Source of the DNA: Glossina fuscipes
Lineage: Eukaryota; Arthropoda; Insecta; Diptera; Glossinidae
DNA: 64,000 nt
NCBI RefSeq assembly: GCF_014805625.2
Contig: NW_023998471.1
Coordinates: 1,590,875 to 1,654,874 of the forward strand
Direction: 5' to 3'
The position numbers and the translations under genes are program-made. The notes beneath the pieces were generated by a model that did not search any database, was not told where the DNA came from, and was given only the letters and a program-made list of their open reading frames with translations. Positions 26,170 through 38,000 of the stretch are shown here, one piece after another (position 1 is the first letter of the stretch; each line of letters begins with the position of its first letter).

Positions 26170-26895
26170 GCACAATACATGTAAAGGAATTTATTCAAAC
26201 ATTCTCAATTGTATGGAATTTGTATTTTCTCAGATGGTTGGAATTTGTATACTTGCTATGGCAAAAAACAAAACGAGTATTCCTTAATTTTCCAGTGATT
26301 GGTATAAAAATATTGAAGAAGGCTGTGGTCCCCTTTATTTGAAAATGAAAGAGAACGGTAAATAGTAAATTTCGATAATCTATAATGTTAGGTGAACGTG
26401 GCCGATTTTTTCTGATTCCGTACAAGAACACTTTATCGTTGCTTCTGTTGTAATTCACAAGTAATGAGCAAAAAACTCAACTTTACTACTTTTGATAAAA
26501 GAGGGTGTCCTAGTTTCCATTGTAGCGATTTCGCCCATAGAGTTCCTACTCGAGATTATTGCCTACTTGGTCACTCAGGCGGATGTGTTTTAATGAAAAT
26601 AGCCAATATCCTAGAAAACTAAATTCTGAAAAAGGGGAACATCAAATACATATTCCTGTCGCGTTACTTGGGTCATACAACTGCGAACTGGCGAAAGGGT
26701 TGACAACAATTGGCAGAAATGTAGCGGAAAACAAATTAATCAATAATATTGCGATGAATTTAGGTAATGATAACTTGCTTGTAAAAGGGTATATAAGCAG
26801 AATATTTGTGGAAGGCAAGAGGGCCGTAAGCCAGTCGTAGAAGGGTCGAGTCAATCGTAAATGTGTCGAAAAGTTAATCGAACATGGCTCGTGGA
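26170..26895. other. Unclassified insert-like sequence with a 93-codon frame
   Basis: Lies between the left end of a family-1 repeat and that repeat's continuation. The plus frame 26559-26840 has a normal composition (around GSYNCELAKGLTTIGRNVAE) but no domain I recognise. It could be another inserted element. Confidence 0.35.
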
Positions 26896-26905
26896 AGCTT
26901 CAGAG

Positions 26906-26919
26906 GTGCTATAAAGTAT
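26906..26919 (+). repeat. Target-site duplication, left copy
   Basis: The 14 bases gtgctataaagtat occur here directly before the poly-T (A-tail of the minus-strand LINE) and again at 31561-31574 directly after the other end of the LINE. This is the signature of target-primed insertion. Confidence 0.9.
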
Positions 26920-27197
26920 TTTTTTTTTTTTTTTTTTTTTTGTTTGTTTAGAGATGGATTGGACCAGTTAAGTTAATGTTAGATCCATAATCCAGAAACG
27001 AAGTTGAGAGCGATTGATGAAAAAATTTAAGCATAGGTAGACTGATGTGGCAGAGTGTTCGCAATGAGAGGCTCTGTTCCGCTGGCAATCCATAAATCAC
27101 CGTACTTGGTACTGTACTGTCAAGATCCGGCTAATAATGCCGATAAAAGAAAAAGTGTAGGCGATTCGTGATTGTAATAGAAATACTAAATGTAAAA

Positions 27198-28444
27198 TTA
27201 AAAAGCAAACTCAGCTGATTTGATAAAGGCAGTCAGTTGCTTCAAATGCCTAAAGTTACCAGCACGAAAAATTTCATATACATTGTTATACAAATTAAAT
27301 ATACTGAAAGATTGTCTAAGGATGTCAAACCTCCTGCACTCAAAAATAAGGTGCTCGGCAGACTCAGTAATATTGCAATCCTCACAGATGTCAGAGGAGG
27401 AGACTTTGATCATTTTAAAATAGACCTTGTCGCAGGTGTGATTACTCATAAGACGGTGAAGAACTTTAAATTCCCATGTTGTGAATTTTCCTTTAGGTAG
27501 AAGCGTGGGTGTCAAAAAAGGGTAAATTTTGTAGAACAGCCGGTCACTTTTTTCTCTAGCTAAAACATGGTACTCATCTTTCCATTCTTTTATGATGAGT
27601 TTTTTGACTAGCAGAAAAGCTTCGCTGGGGGGGTAGTTTATGGACAAAACTGTACCATCGAACCTAGCTTGACGAGCATGGAAGTCAGCTTTTTCATTGA
27701 TACTAAAACCGCAGTGACCTGGGATCCAGATGATGTGGCATTTTTCAATACTTGGGTCTTTTAAAAGGTTGTAGATATCGAAGACATACTTATTGAATGG
27801 GTCTTTGTTCTTGATTAAAATTAGAGCAGATTTGCTGTCAGAGAAAACTACAAATTTTTTCAGCTTAATTTCAGATGCGTGGATGATTGCTTGTCTGATG
27901 GCCAGAAGTTCAATGAAAGTGGATGATAGTTCTCGTAGAACTTTGAATTTTCCTATAAGTAAGTTTGGGTATTCAATAATTGAAAAACTAGAGATGTCCG
28001 AATTGATAGATCCATCCGTTGCGTATATTTTGAAGTTATTTTCGACGAAGTGATTAAGTTTTCGCAGACAAGCGATTCGAAGACAAGACCCTGATCGATT
28101 TTTTTTTGAGTTGGTGATTGAATTAAGTAAGTTTAATTCAACTACGCATTTATCATGAATAATAATATTCCAGGAGGGTATTGAGTTAACTTTATTGAAG
28201 ATGTTACTGAATTTTTTGAAGCAGTTAGAGTAACTACTGATGACATGATTGTGTCTGGAAGCGACCTCGTCAAAGAAGGCAGGTTTGAAGATTTTTACCT
28301 TGAGAAGTTCTTTTGCAGTTACAAGATAAATTCTCTTAGCAACGAGGAGTTCATAAGAGATGGAACGTAAAATTGATGTTGGTGTTGAGGGGGACAAACC
28401 GGTACAACGTCTTAGGATTGAGTGTTGAAAGGTTTGTATTTTTT
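27198..28444 (-). pseudogene. LINE ORF2, RNase H and C-terminal part
   Basis: A 399-codon frame continuing ORF2 after the frameshift near 28470. Its true linkage extends about 48 bases upstream of its first ATG. The RNase H catalytic set is complete: Asp in YATDGS (residue 128), Glu in STFIELLAIRQ (163), Asp in VFSDSKSA (187) and Asp in INEKADFHA (238), with the IWIPGHCG string before it. The C-terminus has the LINE cysteine/histidine motif (ICEDCN..EHLIFEC). Loss of continuity with the reverse transcriptase makes this copy defective even though the RNase H looks intact. Confidence 0.9.
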
Positions 28445-30730
28445 TTAATATATACGCAGGAGCGTTACACGATGTAGAGTAGGATATTCAATTTTGGATC
28501 TAACAATAGATTTGTAAACGTTTAATGCTTTCCTAGGTAGGAGTCCGATGTGAATGTTGGTCAGAAGTTTGATGACATTTGAGCCTGTGTTGCAATTTTC
28601 GAGGCTTTTCTTGTAATGCTCACGCGTGGTTAGACTTGAGTTGATTATTCTGCCCAAAAATTTAAAAGAGGAAGACGGACTGATTTTTATACCATTGATT
28701 GTAATGTAAAAAAATTTTTTGGGACCCTTAGCAAAGCGAATGACTTTTGATTTTTCCGGGTTGAAAGTTAGATTTAAGTCTGCACAAAGTTTGTGAAAAA
28801 GATTGGCTTTAGTGTCGAGGTTACGGACTGCTTCCATTAATGATTTTCCAACAGAGATGATGAGGAAATCGTCAGCATATTGAAATAAATGGGTAGAATT
28901 GTCCTGTAATTGATGTAAACAGGCTGTGTATAAATTGAAGAGAACTGGGCTGAGACAGCTACCTTGAGGTAAGCCTCCACAAACTTCGACTGTATGTGAA
29001 TCTAATACGAGAGTTCTCGAGGAAAGAAAGTTGAGAACCCAATGTCTATTTTGTGTCGGGATTTTAAAATCAGATAGAATTTGGTCCAGTTTCGCTAAGT
29101 TTACACAGTCGTAAGCTTTATTAATGTCTAAGCAAAGCATGACTACCTGGTTTCCATTTGCTTTTTCATTTGCAATTGTGAAAAGGACTTCATTAAGGCA
29201 CATACCGGTGGAGATATTTTTTTGGTAAGCAAAGGACCTTGACGGGAGAAGGTGTGAGTGATTCAGGAATTTTGTTAGTCTTTCTTTAATCATTTGGTTG
29301 GTAATTTTTAGAAGAACAGGCAAGAGGGATATGGGTCTGAAGTTAGTGAATATTTCAAGATCTTTTCCGGGTTTAGGAATGGGCACTATTTTAATTGTAC
29401 GCCAAACGGTGGGAAACGAGTTGGTCATCCAGCGCTCATTTATAGCAGATAGCAGGGTTAGAAGGCTTGGCATGGGAAGGACCTTTATCATTTCATATTT
29501 GATTCCGTCATGGCCTGCTGCTGTGGACTTCTTTTCCGACTTAAGGACGTGCATGAGTTCATCAAGGGAGAATGGAGAGATGTTTTCCATCCGAGAGTTA
29601 AGTAAGGAGGTTTGGAGACCACATGTCGAGGGAACTTGAGCTTTCAGCCATTCAAGGTAGGCTTTGTTGTTGAGATCATCCCAAATGGGGTGCTTGTATT
29701 TCTTTTTTGTGGTGCGATGACCATTTAAAAATTTCCAGAATGGCTTTGTATTGCTATTTGAGCATAGTTCTTCGATAACGAGGGCTCGATGGCATCTTTT
29801 GGCTTTTCTAATCGATTTCTTCCATTCTTTTTGTGATAACTTGAAATCTTCAAAATTAGAAATATTGGGGTATTTGGAAAATTTTTGTTTAGCAGCCTGT
29901 AATCTACGGAATTGTGAAGTGAGCAGCTCGTTCCACCAAGGTTTTGGTGAGTAGGAATTCGAGATTTGGATGTCGGATTTGGCGTTAATTATTTCTTGTT
30001 GAAATGAGCACTGGATAGATTCGACCTGTGGCTCAAGACATACGTGAATAAGATTATTTAGGAGTTTTTTCCTCGAGATAAAGTCATTTATCTTGTACGA
30101 GATAATAGAGGTGGCATTAAAGAGAATAGGAAGGTGGTGGCTGTTTCCCAGGAAAATTTCTTTTTTAACCTCCCGTTTGAATGTGAGATGGGTTGCGTTA
30201 GTGAAAGTAAGATCCAACACGCTACCACAATTGTTGGTCGTAGAGTGAAAATAGGTTGGTGAATTATCATTCAGACAATAGAAGTTACTAGCTTTAATGA
30301 TTTCTTGCAAGGCTTTGCCTTTATTGTTTGCAATTATGACATTGTGGAAACTATTGAGCATATCACAGAGACGATTAAAGTCATCCCGGAAAGATTGAGT
30401 GGGGATGTTGGGCTTGAAATAGCAAGCAGCAATGACGATATTAGGTTTTAGACAAGAGGTTTTGATAATGACAATGTCAGCAGTCGATTTAAATTGGATT
30501 TGTTTGAAGGATATGCCTTTTCTGGCAAGGATGGCAACACCTCCATAGCCGTCACTTCTACATTTATAAGCGGAGTTGTAATTTGAGATTTTGAGATCGG
30601 AAATTTTTTCATCGGACAGAAAGATTTCACTCAAGATGGCGAAATCAGTTCGGTTGGAATTTATGAAAAAATCAAGAGAATGGGCATTACGCCTGAAGCT
30701 TTGTATGTTATACTGTAGGAAGGACGTCAT
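28445..30730 (-). pseudogene. LINE ORF2, endonuclease and reverse transcriptase part
   Basis: 761 codons. Residues 1 to about 205 are an exonuclease-endonuclease-phosphatase (APE-like) domain. The metal-binding Glu is visible in AILSEIF (about residue 35), but the family's GDFNA-type catalytic segment is gone: VIIA runs straight into NNKGKALQ near residue 131. The final motif reads SHHLPI where SDHLPI is usual. The reverse transcriptase spans about 435-690: PIPKPGKD and FRPISLL near 440-460, motif A with Asp in CLDINKAYD (525), GLPQGSCLSP (576-585), and the catalytic FQYADD (606-611). The frame ends prematurely after KSIVRSKIEYP at a one-base frameshift, beyond which the RNase H part continues. 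Confidence 0.9.
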
Positions 30731-30739
30731 GAGAAATGT

Positions 30740-31558
30740 TAGAACATGATAGGGCCGACCCAGATGTGCCTTGTTTTAAAAGATCAAATTTTGATTTAAG
30801 GGAACTTATTTCTGTTTGGATGGTTTTAAGCATGTCTTCTTGAGAAGAGATGGAGAGAATCCTGAACATCTTTTCCAGAATTATCTCCATTTCAGTGGAT
30901 TTATCGTAATTGATGAAAGAATGCTTTTCAGGGGTGGGGTAGGTTTTTTTGGCTCCTGCGACTTGTTACTGTAAGTCGAGGGCGTCTTGAGAGACATTCT
31001 ATGCAAGGACTTGGGAATACTTGTTTTATTTTTTAAAACTGCATTGAAGTTTTTGTTAATTAAAATATTATTTGTATCAATAGTAGGGTCTCTGATATTG
31101 TTAGGAGCATTGCTGTCCTTCATTGCTGGGAAGTTTACGTCATAGTTTTCAAGTAAATTGTATGGGTTGTTAGAGAATTACTCTTTGTATTCTCTAAAAG
31201 ATAAGTTCTGGATGGTTAAAATTTTTTTTAAATTTTCCTCTTTCTTTCTTTTTGGACACTCTCGAAATGTTACGTTGTGGTCCAGCGACCCGCAACCTAG
31301 ACATTTGATTGAGAGGCATGAGTCCGTAGGACAGGCCGGTGACTTGCCACAGTTCAGGCATCTGCTTTCCTTACTTTTGCAGAATTTGGCGATGTGACCA
31401 AATCGGCCGCAATTATAGCAGAGCCTGACGGAAGGAATGAAGTAGTCAACTGGAATATTGCAATAGTTGAATTTTATACTCTTGGGAATTAGTTTACCCT
31501 TGAAACCAATTTTTAGGCTGTTTGTTGGGATGAACATTTCTCTGTCTGCAAGGTCTCT
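30740..31558 (-). pseudogene. LINE ORF1 (gag-like) remnant with three zinc knuckles
   Basis: The frame 31178-31609 gives the central part of an RNA-binding ORF1 protein; its first codons belong to the flanking repeat, not the element. Three Cys-rich knuckles follow each other: CYNCGRFGHIAKFC (classical CCHC), CLNCGKSPACPTDSC and CLGCGSLDHNVTFREC. After FREYKE the frame breaks, and the likely C-terminal part continues in other frames at 30881-31123 (proline-rich linker) and 30708-30890 (helical, QEDMLKTIQTEISSLKSKFD). The N-terminal part of ORF1 is missing through 5' truncation. Its usual role is RNA binding and chaperoning during retrotransposition. Confidence 0.8.
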
Positions 31559-31560
31559 TC

Positions 31561-32460
31561 GTGCTATAAAGTATATATATTCTTGATCAGCGTGAATTTC
31601 TAAGCACATTTAGCCATGTCCGTCCGTCTATATGGTGTGTGCTGTTGGCACTCTTCTGGTCGCGAAAATGAAGATCAAGAAGATGAAGAAGTATATATAT
31701 ATATATATATATATTCTTGATCAGCGTGAAATTCTAAGTTGATTTAGCCATGTCCGTCCGTTTGTGCGGTGTGTGCTGTTGGCACTCTCCTGGTCGCAAA
31801 AATGAAGAAATCGACTTCAAGTTTAGTGGAAACATTGGAAGTTTTTGCACGCAGCTTGTTATTGAAAATAGGACAAAGTAGTCAGAGCAAAAGCTCCCAT
31901 TGGAGCGTAAACTGGACGCAACTCGGATCTTTTTAACAGAAGTTTTTGGATTTTTGCTCGTTGCTCGGAAATTATTATAGTTAGAACCGTGAAATTTTCC
32001 ATATTTATTTTACGCAATAGTCTACTCTTTATGTTGGAGTATAAAATCAATCGACGATGCCTATACAAAGTTACGAAGTTACGAAAATTTTACTTTTTTC
32101 AAGTTCTTTAGGTTTTGTACTTATCTATCACAAGGCGAACAAGACAGAATGCTTAAAACTAGTTTGTACACTCCTTAAATGGAGATGTATTATCTGCCTA
32201 AAAATGGGTTCATTTTAAAGCGGTTATAGTTGGCACATTTTAAAACGGTTATGGTGGACAATTTTTTCTTAATAATACAAGCGATATGGGTATCAAATAA
32301 AAGAACTTGGAGAGTAGAATGCGCAAACATAGTGGCGGGTAGGCGAGATTCAACCCGCGGAGATTATAACTTTCTTAGTTGCTTTTTTGATATAAATAAT
32401 CGCTCAGGAGATGTCCTCTATTCATGCAACACGGTGACGATCAGAGTGTAACGAAAGGGA
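31561..32460 (+). repeat. Dispersed repeat family 1, right part of the LINE-split copy
   Basis: Starts with the right copy of the 14-bp target-site duplication and continues the repeat whose left part ends at 26919. The motifs 'ttcttgatcagcgtgaa', 'tagccatgtccgtccg' and 'gctgttggcactct' occur twice, at 31571-31690 and 31691-31810, a 120-bp tandem duplication. The copy then runs through the 'attatctgcctaaaaatg' and 'gatatgggtatcaaataaaag' blocks to about 32460. Confidence 0.85.
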
Positions 32461-32469
32461 AAGAGATGG

Positions 32470-33450
32470 GAAGACGACCGCAGTTGCGTGGCTATGCTCC
32501 TGGTCCCTGGCGTCATTTTTAACTCAAGTGGCTCTGTGGGTGTCCAAATTTGAATTTAAAAAAAAAAACATTTAGTCTCCCGTTGCTATATCTAACGACG
32601 TACGCAGGGGTTTTTGAAAATTGGATCGGCAATTGTTTGAGTGGAAAAGTGCAATTTTCGGGAACAAAAAACTTCACTCTCTATTAATAACATAAATAAT
32701 ATTTAAATTAACCAATTGAAAAAATCCTGCGTGTTTCATTCGAGAATGTTATTTTGAAAATACAATGACAAAATACGAATGAAAGAAATGGCAACTGTTT
32801 GAGTTATGTTCCGAGATGGACGCCTTTAAAATTCTAACATATGTTGCACACATGTGTTGCTTTCTTATCACAGTAAATTTGTATACCCTGCAACACTTGT
32901 GGTGCACGGTATATTAATTTAATGCGGTCGTATGTAATAGGTAGAAGGGCTTAAGATAGATCCTTTTATATCCTTATATATTTTATCCCTTTATTATACT
33001 AATTGATTCAGAATCATAATCTGATTTGACTTAAACCTATCTGTCCGTCTATCTCTCTGATGTCTATTCATGTAATTTTTGAGATATTGCGATGAAATTT
33101 AGTACAGCGACGTGATTTTTGACTCAAGGATGAGCACGAAATATAACAATAACTGCAGTTCACACGAAAAAAAGGTGTAATTTTTAATTCTTCATGCAGA
33201 AATTATATCATAATAGTAATTTAACATAAAGAAATTAAATGTACCAAATTTGAATCACCTGGGCCTATGTTTTGCACCCTACTCTAATAAGGATTTTCAC
33301 AAAAATTGATACTTTGTAGAGCAGAAAAGTTTAAATTTTAATATGTGGTTTATGAAATAATAGTAATTTCATACAAAAATGAACTCCAAAAAACTTAGGT
33401 CATCTACGCCTACCTATTTTTAGATGCCGCCCTATGTAAGGATTAAACTA
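32470..33450 (+). repeat. Dispersed repeat family 2 and flanking unclassified DNA
   Basis: From about 32885 the text 'tataccctgcaacacttgtg', then 'tgtccgtctatctctctga' and 'tttttgagatattgcgatg', matches the core seen at 12.8 and 13.5 kb. The 400 bp before it have nothing I recognise. Confidence 0.5.
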
Positions 33451-34667
33451 AACTTTACTACGTTACATTGCGTTCTGGGCCTGCTTCCTCATAAATGCGC
33501 ATATGAAAAATATGCCTTTATATAGAAACAAGTTATAATTTTTGTGTTCTGTAATAAAAATAAGGATTGTGTCAGACAGTTTGGTGTAGGGTATTTTATG
33601 CTCGGCTTTGTCCGACTTCTTACTTGTTTTAATTATATATTTCTATCCGTCCATAAAACTATCCCTCCAAGTTCAAATATTTCTCCTCTTTCTCTTCTCT
33701 CCGAAATTGTTTGCTACAGACTGCCTGTTTTGCGGCACCTGCCAAAGACCGCTCAGCTTTCTTGACCCAATCAGCATTGGCTTCAATACAAAAATTGTTT
33801 CGCTGGGTATAAACATCCAGCTTCAAAATTTAAACGATTTTTAGAATACTAGTCATACTGTCAGGTATGTCAGTCGCTGTGTCCAAGACATTTTGCCTAC
33901 AGAAAATCCCAAAGGTTAAAGAAAGATATTGTTCACGGGTAGTGAAATTTTTTTCATGCATTCTAGAAACAAAAAAAAAAGGAATTTTTTCGAAAATTTA
34001 AGATTAAGCTAGAGGCTAAAAGACTATATGTATTCAAAGCGTTTTTAAGCGAATGTTAACCTACTTATTACTTTAATCTCTCCTTCTCGCCCTTTCGCCG
34101 GATATGTTGATGACAGTATTTCGATAAATTAACACTTGAACGATATTAAAATTTCTTTATTGCCTTCATTTCACTATGGACTCTTTAGAATTCTAAGGCA
34201 AGCGGAAGTGAAGACGAGCAAACGAAATAAAGTATGAAAGGAAAGAAATTAATTAAAGTGCGACCTTGAACGGTTTTTCAGCATCAATCAATAATTGGCA
34301 ATCTTAAGTTCAATTGCAGGATTTACCTACAAGCTTAATACTACCAAAGCGATTATGCTCGCTCTGTCATCATCATCATCTCATTCTTGACATTTTTACA
34401 ACAACTGTAAAAATTGTAACAACTGCGTTGTTTTTAGTATTTTATTGATACATTTTCCTCCAAATTTCGAAATGTTTCCTTGCATTTGAGAGAAAAAAAG
34501 AAACACTTATTTCATAAATTTTTAAGATGATCAATATATATATAGTATATATATATATATATATATATGTAGTGAAATTTAAATATAAAGCAAAAATATA
34601 TTTTTCGATTTATTTTTGATTGAATTCAAACGCAGTTTATTATAAATGACGTACGCTAATATAAAAA
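33451..34667. other. 5' flank of the Side-family gene
   Basis: AT-rich, with a TA microsatellite at about 34535-34568 just ahead of the first coding exon. I could not identify a TATA box, initiator or non-coding exon with confidence. The promoter or 5' UTR exons may lie here or further upstream. Confidence 0.4.
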
Positions 34668-34916
34668 ATGGCAGTGGAAGAGGATTTCAAAACAATAAAA
34701 CTGAAAACTTCATGTGCAAAATTAAAAATCGATCACAATATCATAAGCAAAAAAAAGGAAATAAACACCGAAGACAATTATTATATGGTGAATATACAAG
34801 AAAATGTTGTCGAATTCAAGTGTACATTATGGATGCAAACGCCAACAATCAGTCAGAGCGTAACGAAAAATATTCAATGGAAGGAACAAATTCAAAAATG
34901 TATTGGCTGGTCTTTA

Positions 34917-35004
34917 ATGGAACGATTAACATTATTCAGTTTTTTATTGATGTCATTCGGCAATATTGTGATATCTCAAGAACTTCAGGATTTTCAAAAA
35001 AACA
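34917..35004 (+). CDS. Side-family exon 1: signal peptide
   Basis: Encodes MERLTLFSFLLMSFGNIVIS and a short mature start. Ends before a GTAAGT donor at 35005 in phase 1. The same frame is open back to an ATG at 34668, giving 83 extra codons that would bury the signal peptide, so I take them as 5' UTR. Confidence 0.8.
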
Positions 35005-38000
35005 GTAAGTAAACATTGAGCTGCATAAACTTAAGAATAAATTTCTCTTTTCCTTTGCCGCATCTGTCAGTACAATAATATTTTTATATGCATTTCTTTT
35101 ATATATGTACGATATTTATAAAAACAAGTTTTTTTTTTTTTATAACCAACACTACGCTACGCACCCTACTGAAGGATGACATTCTATACATTTTGTCATA
35201 TTGCTTGTCATAAACAACGCCCTACTTATCCGACATTAAGTGCACGAATATTTTTAATTTCTACATGTTGTCGCTGTTGTTGTTGGTGTTCTTGTTCGAA
35301 GTCAAAAAGCAGAAAAGAATCACGATATCTGATAAATACGTTGTGAGTTTGGACTTTCGAATCAGTCGAAGAAATGCATCTGCTGAACACAACATATGTT
35401 CCGTTTCTAAGTAGGGTTAAGAAAAAAAAATAGTGGACTGAACTTTGAAAATTCCAAAATAAGTTTCTTTCAGTTTTCCCAAAATCAAAAAAAAAAAAAG
35501 AAATCCAAATCCATCCTGAATCAGCTTAATATCACACTTCAATTAGTTGAAAGATGTAGATTTCCTTGAAGTTGTGGGAAATCAGTATTCACCGGGTAAC
35601 AAATACAACTTTATTTTGCTTCTTATACCCGGTTGCGGCTGTTTTCTAAATAGCTTTAAGGTTGTCTGTGTATCTTATATTCGGTATTGTATTTTTCCGC
35701 AATATTTTGATGAATTGATGAAACCCTAGAATGAACACTCTTAAATGAGTTTGAACCAGATACCTTTCATGATCACTTTATATGTAAGGCGGAGTTTTCA
35801 AAATATCGTTCCAAATTTAATCTTATCCACTTATTTCCATCACACTTCTCATAAAGACATATTACCTTGACACAAATATATGTAACACCCAGATGAACTT
35901 CTGAATCGATTTATCTTTACTAAGGCTGGTCGCAAAGGACGCACAGCGCTGCCACACAGACTGGACCGGACCATCTCTAAGGCTCCATTTCGAAAAAATG
36001 CTCAGTTATAAGATATATTGGACATTTCTTGACAGCTTTAAAACTTCTTCGCCAAAAATAAGGGGAAATGTGGAACATTTGCATTGAATTGGAACTCTTT
36101 CTTCACCGTTTCCCATGCAAACATTCTTACAAGCAGTAAGCCTTTTTTTGGCAATAAAGCCTAATATTTAGTATTTTGTGATGAACAAGACCCAAGATGA
36201 TGATTTAAACTATAAATTTACTGTAGCATAATTTGAATACTTAGATATATTTTTCGAATACTTCCCCCTATACATGTTCTCATGAAAAGTTAAGGCAAAG
36301 CATAATTTTTCTTCACATGTTGCGGCGAAGATAAGTAGATGGGAAGAATTAGTTTAGGTACGCGAAATGCTTAAGGTTGAGGACATTCAATAGTCGGCTA
36401 TGCCGACTACAAAACTTTCGCTTGTTTTTGAACTATTTTTATATAACATACTTTTTATATATAACATACTCATGCTCCAGACAATACGCTTTATATTTTA
36501 TTGAAAGACATTTATTAGAAGATCTAATTTATATGACAAGTACTTGATAGTAACGTTTATAAATATCCTATATTCACCTTAAAAGCTAAATATAATTTCT
36601 TTTCTCATATTTATATATGTACGCATCTAAGAACAATCAAATTTCAACGAAATGCAAAAATAAAAAAACCAAAACAACAAGAAAATGATTTAAGCATAAA
36701 TGCAATAACAAGAATAACATTCTATTTGTCTTAGACTGGCGGTCTAGCTACTCATACCTACTAGAGTGGATTTTCAAAATTTATTAAATGGTTCAGAAGG
36801 CAAAGAAGTATGCTTCCGAGGCCCGAACAAGTAAAAGAAGAATACGCTTATTCAGCGGAGTTTTGAAAAAAAGCAAATCGTAACCTATTAAAGAAATCTG
36901 CGGCAACCGTATATGAGCGTACGATCTTCGATCTTTAGGCAATAATAAAAAATACTCCGTCCGTATTCGTTTCTTGAAGGATATAAAAATAAATTCGAAT
37001 TTAAGTAGCAAAGACACTTGTCAACTCTGTTAACAGAGCTATGCTAAGTATTTAGGATTCAGATATGGTGGGACTTGGAAGCGCACTCTGTCGAAATTAG
37101 GAAAAGTAAAACATTTTTGTGGCCACCTCATGAATATATATGGAAATAACTTTCAAAGAAGTTAAATAAATTCGAAATCCCATCATGTTCGGCATGGGAT
37201 ATCTTCTTAATACCCTCAGAAATTTCGTAAAGTAAAGCTTAACTTTGATCCTTTAGAATACACATTCTCCGCACAGGAGAGAGGTACAGCTTGTCTTCCG
37301 AGGCGATCTACCGAAGGGGTCCATATTTGTTTAACATTTAACGTTTAATATAAATGAATTTTCAACTTTATAATTGATGCTAATGATTCGGCTTGATCGC
37401 AACATGGCTATTTGATGTTGTGGATATCGTGAGGCATTCAGGGTTCATCGCCCGCAACGTTTGAGGGGATGGCAGTGTAGGACTCCGTCTAAAACGAGAA
37501 ATGACTTCTTATGCAGTAACTACACCCGTGTGGTACTTGGTACCATCAGAAACGTAAATCAAGGAATTTATGCTGTCAAGTTGACTTTGTCAATTCGTAA
37601 GTATTCATGAGGTGGCCAAAGCATTCCCACTTACTATGGCAAAATTAAGCAAATCCAGGGAAAGCAAAGGCTCAACAAATGCCTTATTATTTTTAGACAT
37701 AAATGAAAAAACAGTTGGCAAAATATACACATATAAAAAAGAGCAAAAAGAAAATTGATATAAATAAGGTACGAATTTGCAAGATTTTATCTTAAGCGAT
37801 TGTTATTTGATTTTAAATTAATAAGATAATAAAAGAACAAGAAAATAGATGACTTAACCAGCGACACGAATATGTATTTTTGATCCATTGACGCCACTTA
37901 GTAGATAATAGGCATTCAAATGTTTATAGTGCTATTGCAATAAGAGTATCATTACTTTTGACGGAAATTTTGTTGACAAAACAAAATGCTTGCTACTATC

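Larger units (their letters stand above)
26919..31560 (-). mobile_element. I-clade non-LTR retrotransposon, 5'-truncated, with A-tail
   Basis: About 4.6 kb on the minus strand, bounded by a 22-base poly-T (26919-26941, the A-tail read on this strand) and a 14-bp target-site duplication. In order it encodes the end of ORF1 with zinc knuckles, then ORF2 with an AP-type endonuclease, a reverse transcriptase and an RNase H domain, and a cysteine/histidine C-terminus. APE plus RT plus RNase H together with a CCHC ORF1 fits the I clade. Jockey elements usually lack RNase H. The copy is 5'-truncated inside ORF1, has frameshifts in ORF1 and between RT and RNase H, and a deletion in the endonuclease, so it cannot move by itself. 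About 255 bp of 3' UTR separate the last stop from the A-tail. Confidence 0.93.

Noticed and set aside
27220..28053. Plus-strand ORFs within the LINE
   Set aside because: Antisense shadows of the RNase H frame, with no independent domain.
34646..35008. 120-codon plus-strand ORF overlapping Side exon 1
   Set aside because: Out of frame with the signal peptide and splice phase; a shadow of exon 1 and its 5' UTR.
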